Source: an uncultured Acetatifactor sp. (GTDB taxonomy: Bacteria; Bacillota; Clostridia; Lachnospirales; Lachnospiraceae). From it: a stretch of DNA of 64,000 nucleotides. Shown piece after piece: positions 24,242-33,000 of this stretch. Numbering within the stretch: position 1 is the first letter of the stretch; each line of letters starts with the position of its first letter. The position numbers and the translations under genes are program-made. The DNA lies in the NCBI GenBank assembly GCA_934402315.1, contig CAKRTS010000019.1, positions 1 to 64,000 on the forward strand, read 5' to 3'. The notes under the pieces were generated by a model, which was given only the letters and a program-made list of their open reading frames with translations, had not been told where the DNA came from and searched no databases.

Positions 24242-26044
24242 TTACATGGACTCCGGGATCAGGCCGCTCTCCTTCAGAAGAATTTCAAGGTCGGTTCCCT
24301 TTACCTTTCTGAGAACGATGCGGAGCATCTCCTTTTCCTTCAATGACAGCTTTACATCGGTGATCGGCTTCTTGTCGATCGCATAATAGCAGGCGCGCAG
24401 CAGCTCGCGGACATCATACTTGCTGCCCCAGACCTCCGGCACACCGCGGTCAACATCCAGCAGAGTGTAGACGGATTCCATACCGGTACGCATGGAGTAC
24501 TCGATCGTGAAGATCGTGTCGCGGGGAGTCTCGGCAAACTGTCCGAGGAATGCAAAGTTCACAGCGCCGTCCGGCACAACATGAGGACGATCCTCGTTCT
24601 TTCTGGGCTGGAAGAAGGCGTTGATATAGGGCATGAAGCAGGTGGTTGTGTTGCATGCGTTTTTCGCAAGCTCGTCGATTTCATTCTGGGGAATGCCGAT
24701 GTGGTAAAGCCATTCGCGGCAGACCTCCTCGCCCGTACAGTCGCGCATTGCCTTCCTGACATAATTGCCCTCGGTGTTGGTGTTGAGTGCATACAGCCAG
24801 ATCAATACCATGTTCTTGTCCTGTGACTTGAACTGGGGCTGACGGTTGATCGTCCAGGAGAGATACCAGTTGTCGGTGCTGTCCTTGATGGTGACGATTC
24901 CGCCGGTTGTGACCTTTCCCTCGCGGGGATCACGCTTGCAGATCTTCTTGATGTGCTGGATGATCTCCTCGTTGGAGGTTGCGACGGTTGCACTCATCCA
25001 GTTTGTCGCATCAATATCGCTACAGAACGCGTCGGGATTGCCGAACTCGCCGTGCGTTGCCTGCTTTGCAATATTTTTCCACATATCCCAGGATTCGCCG
25101 GAGCCGTTTTTCAGCTTGGAGAGGTCGGGCTTGTGGGTCTGGTCGCCGTAGCAGGAGCTGTCCGTGCAGCAGCCGTTGGTAATGAATACGAGGTCGTCCT
25201 CGATGAGATCGATGGTCTGCTCCGAGCCGTCCTTGACATACACGATCTGCTTCGCAATCTTCTTGTCGCCCACGGTCTCAATGATGACATTCCTGACATC
25301 CATGCCGTACTCGATCTTTACATTGTGTGCCTCCAGATATTTTACCAGCGGCAGGATCAGGCTCTCGTACTGGTTGAACTTAGTGAAACGGAGTGCGCTG
25401 AAATCCGGCAGACCGTCAATGTGGTGCACATAACGGCAGAGGTAACGCTTCATCTCCAGCGCACTTGACCAGCGCTGGAAAGCGAACATTGTCTGCCAGT
25501 AGAGCCAGAAGTTAGTCTCCCAGAAGGAATCCGGCAGCACCTCCGAAATTTTCTTGCCCTCCAGAGCCTTCTCGGGAGTGATGAACAGCTGGGAAAGCGC
25601 GAGAGCGGAAGCCTTGTCGAGCCCGAATTTGCGGTCGGTATGGGCATCCTCGCCGCAGTTTACGGAAGCACGGCAGAGGGAATAGTTGGGATCGTGCTTG
25701 TTGAGCCAGTAGTATTCATCCAGGACGGAGATGCCGGGCGTTTCCAGAGAGGGAACGTCGCGGAACATATCCCACATGACCTCGAAATGGTTATCCATCT
25801 CACGGCCGCCGCGCATGAAGAAGCCCTTTGTGACATCCTTGCGCCCGTCGCAGCTTCCACCCGCAAGCTCCAGCTTTTCCAGAAGATGAATGTGCTCGCC
25901 GCTCATCTGACCGTCACGGACAAGATAGAATGCGGCAGTCAGACCTGCCAGACCTGTGCCGATGATATATGCGGATTTCTTGTCAACACCTTGAGGCTTC
26001 TCGGGATGTGCAAATGATTCGTAAGTACCTGCTGAATAATACAT
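24242..26044 (-). CDS. ohyA: Oleate hydratase (myosin-cross-reactive antigen family)
   Basis: A 600-residue FAD enzyme that adds water to the cis-9 double bond of oleate to give 10-hydroxystearate; in gut bacteria it detoxifies unsaturated fatty acids. The dinucleotide loop GTGLAG is at residues 29-34, and the RGGREMDN motif (residues 78-85, with E82) carries the glutamate linked to catalysis. The length fits the family. It has its own promoter and terminator and lies downstream of a TetR gene on the same strand, probably its regulator. The product acts at the membrane surface. Confidence 0.94.
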   Translation of the reverse strand: MYYSAGTYESFAHPEKPQGVDKKSAYIIGTGLAGLTAAFYLVRDGQMSGEHIHLLEKLELAGGSCDGRKDVTKGFFMRGGREMDNHFEVMWDMFRDVPSLETPGISVLDEYYWLNKHDPNYSLCRASVNCGEDAHTDRKFGLDKASALALSQLFITPEKALEGKKISEVLPDSFWETNFWLYWQTMFAFQRWSSALEMKRYLCRYVHHIDGLPDFSALRFTKFNQYESLILPLVKYLEAHNVKIEYGMDVRNVIIETVGDKKIAKQIVYVKDGSEQTIDLIEDDLVFITNGCCTDSSCYGDQTHKPDLSKLKNGSGESWDMWKNIAKQATHGEFGNPDAFCSDIDATNWMSATVATSNEEIIQHIKKICKRDPREGKVTTGGIVTIKDSTDNWYLSWTINRQPQFKSQDKNMVLIWLYALNTNTEGNYVRKAMRDCTGEEVCREWLYHIGIPQNEIDELAKNACNTTTCFMPYINAFFQPRKNEDRPHVVPDGAVNFAFLGQFAETPRDTIFTIEYSMRTGMESVYTLLDVDRGVPEVWGSKYDVRELLRACYYAIDKKPITDVKLSLKEKEMLRIVLRKVKGTDLEILLKESGLIPESM

Positions 26045-26097
26045 AGTGAATACCTCCTTGCTTTGCTGTGGTTCTATTGTTGGTTGCTTATGATTGT

Positions 26098-26106
26098 ATT
26101 ATACCA
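26098..26106 (-). promoter_or_regulatory. ohyA promoter (extended -10)
   Basis: On the minus strand TGGTATAAT forms a perfect extended -10, 54 bp before the ohyA start. The -35 region is weak. The inverted repeat at 26136-26168 lies just upstream. Confidence 0.6.
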
Positions 26107-26135
26107 ACCGGAGAAAAAGATTCCATAAACACAAA

Positions 26136-26168
26136 AAGTCCCGTGATAAAGGTTTTATCACAGAACTT
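26136..26168. terminator. 15-bp inverted repeat: tetR terminator and/or operator
   Basis: AAGTCCCGTGATAAA (26136-26150) and TTTATCACAGAACTT (26154-26168) pair over 15 positions with two G-U pairs and a 3-nt loop; the inner GTGATAAA/TTTATCAC arms are perfect. On the minus strand a TTTTT tract follows, so it can end the tetR transcript. The perfect core is also the right size for a TetR-type operator just upstream of the ohyA promoter. The sequence cannot separate these roles. Confidence 0.65.
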
Positions 26169-26233
26169 CCGGTGTAAATTTTTTTATCAAGATGCCGCGT
26201 CTGATAAATTCAGGCGCAGGGTGGCATGGCGGT

Positions 26234-26788
26234 TCAGAGCTTAAAGCGGTTAAGCGCGTTGGAAACAGAATCCTGAAGCACAAGGGCGAGCTTTTCCACA
26301 AGCTCCTCCGGCGCGTCGGTCATGCCGTCCCTGATCCAGTCCAGCATCAGCCCCACAAAGCAGTAGGAGTAGATCTTGGCGATGAAAGCCTTGTCCTCCC
26401 CGCGCACGGTCATTCCAACCGATTCCTCCTCAATGACACCCATAATCAGATTGTCTGTCAGCGGTGTCACATATTTTTCGACCTGACCGCGGTCGACGCA
26501 GCGGTAGACATTCATAATGAATGGTTTGTTCTCCAGCACGGCGTAAAAGATCTGCAATAGGCCCTGCTGCCACGTGTCATGGGTCTTCTTTTCCTCCAGA
26601 GCCTTCTTGGCATCCTCGAGACATGCCCATTCCACGAGATCGTAGATGTCCTGAAAGTGGTAGTAGAAGGTCATGCGGTTGATTCCGCAGTCCTCAGTAA
26701 TATCGCTGATCGTGATCTTGTTCAGCGGTTTCTTTAGTAAGAGATTTTTCAGGGATTGTTCCAATGCCCTTTTTGTTACCTGTGACAT
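26234..26788 (-). CDS. TetR family regulator, likely controls oleate hydratase
   Basis: A 184-residue regulator with an N-terminal helix-turn-helix (residues about 8-52; ITISDITEDCGINRMTFYYHF) and a ligand-binding C-terminal half resembling the TetR_C type found in DhaS-like regulators. The start at 26788 follows AGGAGG; an in-frame extension to 26857 lacks support. It sits directly upstream of ohyA on the same strand, with a separate ohyA promoter between them. A fatty acid is a reasonable guess for its ligand. Confidence 0.85.
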   Translation of the reverse strand: MSQVTKRALEQSLKNLLLKKPLNKITISDITEDCGINRMTFYYHFQDIYDLVEWACLEDAKKALEEKKTHDTWQQGLLQIFYAVLENKPFIMNVYRCVDRGQVEKYVTPLTDNLIMGVIEEESVGMTVRGEDKAFIAKIYSYCFVGLMLDWIRDGMTDAPEELVEKLALVLQDSVSNALNRFKL

Positions 26789-26888
26789 GAAATTCCTCCT
26801 TGTCCTGTCTGTTTTCGCGTTCCGGAGCGTAAGCTGCGGATAATCCAAGTATAACATGAATGAAAAACGGAGAAAAGGGCTTTCTGTA

Positions 26889-26922
26889 TGTCGTTTCGTG
26901 CATAATTCTGTCGTTTCGTGCA
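26889..26922. repeat. 14-bp direct repeat in the tetR/surface-protein intergenic region
   Basis: TGTCGTTTCGTGCA occurs twice, at 26889-26902 and 26909-26922, 20 bp (about two helical turns) apart. Spacing on one DNA face suggests a regulator binding site. It lies between the divergent promoters of tetR and the giant surface protein. Confidence 0.6.
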
Positions 26923-26971
26923 GGAAGACTTGTACAGGGACAAATTTTTTTATATTATTAAAAATAAAAAG

Positions 26972-26980
26972 TGGTATAAT
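26972..26980 (+). promoter_or_regulatory. Promoter for the giant surface protein gene
   Basis: TGGTATAAT is a perfect extended -10 (TATAAT at 26975-26980), 66 bp before the start codon. The upstream sequence is a long A/T run that may act as an UP element; no good -35 is visible. Confidence 0.6.
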
Positions 26981-27046
26981 CTGGTATATGAGCCAAAAGA
27001 TGAGACCAAAACAGAGATTTGAAATAGAGATGGAGGAGTAAAGGGA

Positions 27047-30000
27047 ATGAAGGGATGGATGAAAGGCTTCAAAAGATCGCTTGCTGTGGCACTGGCAGTG
27101 CTGATGGTCAGCGATACCGTTAATCTGTCAGCGCTGAAGGTAGCTGCTGCAGAAGAAAAGCCGGCAGCGGCAGTGACGAGTGACAGCACGGTCTCCGGCG
27201 ATGATCTGCAGCCGGTGGACAACAGTGTACCGGCAGATGACGACGCGGCAGAGGGAAACGGAGCGCCGGTGGTAGAGTACGGAATCGCAATGCTTGCAGA
27301 TACGACGGAGACTCCGGTGCAGGTGACATGGAACGGCACGACGGCAAACTATGCGTCGATTTATGCGTTCTTGGATGCAAAGGGGGGAAGTACTAATTGG
27401 AAAAAAGGTGAATGCGATATCAAATTGACCGGAAATGCCACTCTTGGAGGAAACTGTTTTTTTATGAGTGGCCCCATCACACTGGATCTGAACGGTTATA
27501 CTCTGGATACAGGGAGCAACAATGCATTTTCGTTTGAAACGGCAAATTGCATCATTAAATCAACGCAAGACGGTGGAAAGATCACAGGCAAGGGATATGA
27601 CACGTTGAGTGGTTATAATGATGTGCTGCATGTAGGGGGATCGGGTGCAAGCTGTACCATTGAAAGCGGCGTGACGATCGAGGTAACAGGATACAGGCCC
27701 GCCGTTTATGCATGCGCGAACCTTATCATTGAGGAGGGGGTTACCCTGACGCGCACAAATGGCAAAGAGGTACTCAGTGTGCGTCCGGGTGGAAATGTAA
27801 CCATAAAGGGCGGAAACTTTCAGGGCAAGGTATATCGGACATCAGGGGGTACTCTGCAGATCAGTGGCGGTACCTTTCAAAATGGAATAGAGGTGGAAGG
27901 CGGAACCCTTGCCGACTGCTTCAACGGCTACGGCTTAAAGAAGTCGAGTGGTGACAGCATTGTAGATCTGACGGCAGCCTCTGTTTCGGATTCTGTGTAT
28001 GTTTACCAGATTCCTCTCCGGATTACAGAGCAGCCGACTCTTGCAGTCGATCAGGCAAGCGTGGTGGAGGGTTATACCGCTGTACCGCCGCAGGTTTCCG
28101 TGGCAGCCGCGAAGAACGAAAGCGTGACAAATGAATTATCCTATCAGTGGCGGGTGAAGAAGCAGCTTGTGGGAGGAAATGAAGTGGACGAGGAGATCGC
28201 AGGAGCGACAGAGACAACCTTCCAGATTCCCACTAATCTGGCGGCGGGAACCTACCGCTATTACTGCCGGGTCACCTGTGGCAGTGACAGTATTGATTCG
28301 GACGCAGTGCCCTTCACCGTGCAGGCAGGCTTGTATGGGGTAGCTGTCAACGGCACGGAGACCCTCTATGCCGACCTGAGTGCCGCGCTGGATGCCATCG
28401 AGGCGGCAGTGGAGAAGGCAACAGGCGCTACAGACATTACGTTTAAGCTGCGTGCATCCGTAAAGAATAACGCTGCCGTCCGAGTATTCAGCGCCGGAAA
28501 ATATCCGTTCCATCTCACGGTGGATCTGAACGGGCATGAGCTTGGAAAGTATGGTACTATTACATGGCTGAACACCAGAGACCAGTGCTGTATCGGTGTC
28601 TCGGGGGAGAATGCAAAGCTGACGGTTACGGATCCTTCTCAGGAAGGTAACGGTGAACTGCACGGTGGCTTTTCGGCTGTAAACGGCGCTGCACTGGAAA
28701 TGACGGGCGGCAAGTGCGCCTATATCTATATTGAATCCGGCGCAAAGGGTCTTGTAAAGGGTGGCACCTGCGGGATGGAAGCCTATATAGGAAACATAAA
28801 TGATTCCGAGGAAAATACCGGCACCTCCTGCGAAGTACAGGGAGGACTCCTGTCATCGATAGCTGTATATGGAGGTGCAGCGCTTACCGTAACGAAGGAC
28901 TACACAGGAAAAACAGATTCACTGGTAGTGAACCATTGGGCGAGAACCAATGGTGCAATGGAAAAGCAGCGTGCGTTGGTTTCGCTTGCCGGAGGCAGCT
29001 ATGGAAAGATCAAGACAGATCCCTACTGCACGCTGGAAGAAGATTTGGGGGCAATGTTGGCAGATCCGGCGAACGGCTACGCCATCGCCGATATGCTGGC
29101 GGAGGGCTATGCATTGTTCAACAACGGCTTCAAGTTGGATCTGGACAGAACCGCGCTGCTCTACAGCAATGTGGAGGTCAAGCCTGCCGACACACCGGAC
29201 AATCAGGAGCTTGCTGTGGCAGAGATCGTGGAGGACGGCACAAAGAAAACCTACTATACCTCGTGGGAAAGTGTGCTGGACTATCTGCCGAAGGCGGGGA
29301 CTGTGAACAGCACTTCGGTGGAGATCGTATTATTAAAGGATATTACCGGTGCTTCTGCTACAGAGACAGTGACTTTGAACAAGGCGGATGAGTATATTCT
29401 GCGATCCCCGGAGGACAGCCACTTCACAATAACTGGTGATGGCGATGCCCTACTGAAAATGAATTGCACAGCGACATTTATTATTGACAATATTACCCTT
29501 GAGGACGGCTTTATAGAAGCTTCCAGAGGAGAATTTATTATAAAGGACGCGCTGCTGCAGAATGAAAAATGCAAGGCGCCGGTGATCAGGCTAAGCGATG
29601 GATATCTGGTATTGGAGCGGGGTGCCTGTCTGGTTCTGGAAGGGGCGGATGATGCTGCACGGACAGTGGAGCTGACAGGAGCTGCCAGAATCTTCATTGC
29701 AGACGGCGCAGGCATCAACCCTTCTAATAATGGAAAATATGGCATTCTGGTCTCCGGCACAGATAATTCTCTGGTTGTGCCGGAAGGAGCGGGCGGTAAA
29801 AACATTGATGCAAAACTGGCAGACGGAGCTGGATTGACAGTCTATTGGACACCGGATTATCTTACGGACTTTACCGAGGAACTTAAGGCGAAAAAGGCTG
29901 CGGGCGAGAACATTACCACCTACTATCAGCTCCGGCTGCCGGAGGGTGTATCCCTGCCGGACGGCGCCAATAGCAATATAAAGGTGCTGAATGACATATT

Positions 30001-33000
30001 GTACGGTAAAGCAGGAAGCGAGATTACTGTGGGCGGCATCACCTGCGCTTATCAGTATGCCACCGACACTACGGGGCAGATCAGCGAAGCGGCGACGACA
30101 GAGAATAAATTCATCATGCCGGAAGCTACGGTCACGCTGATCACACACGGATCCGATGAATACGGCTATTGTGCGCACTGTGGAAAGACGGATCTTGCCG
30201 TTTCTTATCAAAACGGGCATCTGGATATAGAAGGACTTACGGGGCGTACCTACGATAGCTGGCCCCAGATGCTGACTGGCATAGCGCTGGTTCCCGGGGC
30301 AGGACAGACCGCGGTGACGCTTACCATGCCGGATTATCGGTATCAAAATAACATCGGCAAGTGGATGATGTATGCATGCGGAACTCCGAAGAATGAAGAA
30401 GCGGACTTTGAGGTGCGCTATGCGAACAACACGGCGGCGTATCCGTACCGTGAGGGCGAAGCCGGTTTTGATGCGGACAAGGCGCCCAAGGTGACGATCA
30501 CCGGACGCGGGAAGTACACCGGAGAGTTTACCGTATACTTTACCATCGGCAAGGGGACGATGCGGCCTCAGGTCAATAATCTTGAGGTATGCGGTTCTAG
30601 TGCTTGTTACTATGATGGAAGAACAGAGAAGGCATGGAATAACAGTTTAATAGAGTTCTACGGTGACGCTTTTGATGCAAAGCAGTGGAGCCAGTGCAGC
30701 ATGGTGCAACTGGGAGGATCGTATATCACACAGGTCACCACACCTGATGTAATGAATACTTATGCGCCGGGCAGCATTGACATATGCCCGACCACCGTGG
30801 AGTACCGCAAGAGTGAGAACGAAAAATGGATCATGGAGAGACTCGAGGGCAGCAGTGCCGAGGATATGTATATGATCACCGATGCGGGGGAATATCCCTT
30901 CTGGGTCAGGATGACTAATGCGAACTGTGAGAATGAATATATAACGGAAAAGCTGGTCGCAAGGATCCTGCCGAAGACATTGACGGAAGGGATGGTTGCC
31001 CCGGTTGCGGATGCTTTCGCATATTACACAGGAAGCGGGGTTGAGTGCACTGCCTATGATACAGGTGCAATTTCGGACAGTGGGATTACAGTGGATGGCA
31101 GTCCCTATGCGCTGAAAAAGGATAAGGATTACACCGTAGCCTATAAAAACAATATTGACATTACGACCGGGGAGAACAAGGCGAAGCTCATCATCACCGG
31201 TATCGGCAACTATGGCGGAGAGGCGGAACCTATTGAGCTGGAATTTGCTATCCGGTATGCCTTTACCCCGGCGCAGACGGCCGCTTCTAAAACAGGGTGG
31301 TATAACGGGGATGTAACCGCTTTATTCGGTATATCGGACAGCGGCGCAGATGCCGGTCAGGTGCTGTATGCAAGTACTCTGGATGAAAAACTGTCCGATG
31401 AACTGGGCGGCGACATAAGGGCTTATGCTACGCTTGACGATGCGGTGGACGGCACAGGTGCGGGCTATGTGTTCGCGGAAGAGGGCGAGGTCACGAAGAC
31501 GCTCTATGTAAGGGATGTCGAGAAGGGCTATGTCGGCAGTTCCGTCGAGGTGACGCTGCATATCGATAAGACCGCACCCACATGGGAGGCAACGGCAGGA
31601 AACAGCGGCGACTTCGGCATCTCCATCAAGGAGAACTGGTGGAAGACGCTGCTGAATACGGTTTCATTCGGAAGGTTCTATAATGATGCTTCGATCGATC
31701 TGGTACTCAAGGCGAATGACGCAAAGGACGGCGTAAACGCGACCAGTGGTGTCGCAGAGTATTTCTATTATATTGATACGGTCGATGCGTCCGCTCTTCC
31801 GGCAGCGGCAAAGACAAAGGCTGAACTGGATGCACTGAAGGCTGCCGGAAAATTTACGAAAGCTAAGGCGGCAGACGGCGGACAGGTGACGATTTCCGGC
31901 GTGTTGAGCGCAGAAAAGCACTATATTGTCTACGCCTGTGCGAAGGACGCGGCGGGGAACCTGAGCGACTATATCTGCAGCGAGGGCGTGGTGGTTGACA
32001 GGACAGCACCGAAGATTATATCTGCGACAGCTCCCACCAAGGAGGAAGGAACGCTGGCAGACCACGAGGCAACGGTTACCTTCGAGGCAAATGAAGCCGG
32101 AACCGTGGTGTACTTCTACATCGGGGGCTATGACGATGCCGCACAGTTTGAAAGCGATAAGGCTGCCTTGCAGACGATGCTGGAACAGGAGAAGGTTGTT
32201 GTAAAGCAGGTGGACGGCAGATGGCAGCCGGCGGTGGAAAACGGACAGGCGATGTCGATGCAGGGCATTTCGCAAGCTCCGGTAATCTACAGTCAGAGCA
32301 TGCAGGAGGGAGAGAATGCAATTACCCTCTCCGGGCTGAAGGAGAATAAGGGCTATCGTCTTTATCTGATGGTTATTGATAAGGCGGGCAATCTGCAGAC
32401 AGAGTACAAGACCGTGGATTTTGCCACGCGCAGGCTGATACCGGTTGTGAGCGCGGACCCTACGCTTAACGGTGTCTACGGCATGCAGGCAAAGGCTTTT
32501 ACGATCGAGGCCGGTACGGTGGCAGATGCACAGGATACTGTGCTGACTGGTAAATGGACGTTTGCGGACACAGCGGCAGCCGGTGAGGAGTATCCGGTAC
32601 CGGGTACGGCGGAGGAATATAAGCTGACCTTTACGCCGGATAATAACGCTTATGAGAGCGTGAATGTGAAAATTGTGCCCACGGTGGCGAAGAAGGAGCT
32701 TACCGTGTACGTTGCGGGGAATCTGGAGAAGACCTATGGCGAGGAGAATCCGGATATTGTCTATGTGGATGCAGCGGATGAGCCGGATTCATGGGCTGGG
32801 CTTGTCAACAGCGATAGCCAGGATGAGGTCAAAGCGGATCTGGCGCTGACCACGACGGCGACGAAGACTTCGGGTGCCGGAAGCTATGATTTCACGGTAA
32901 CTTCTGCAAATGCGAAGTATGATGTGATGGTGAAATACAGAGTTTCCGATGCGGGGAGTGTAAGCTACCCCGATCACGGCACACTGACCGTGAAGAAGGC

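Noticed and set aside
23652..24312. Open frames of 86-197 codons across array 2
   Set aside because: Same cause as in array 1; several overlapping frames on both strands are open and none has a proper start.
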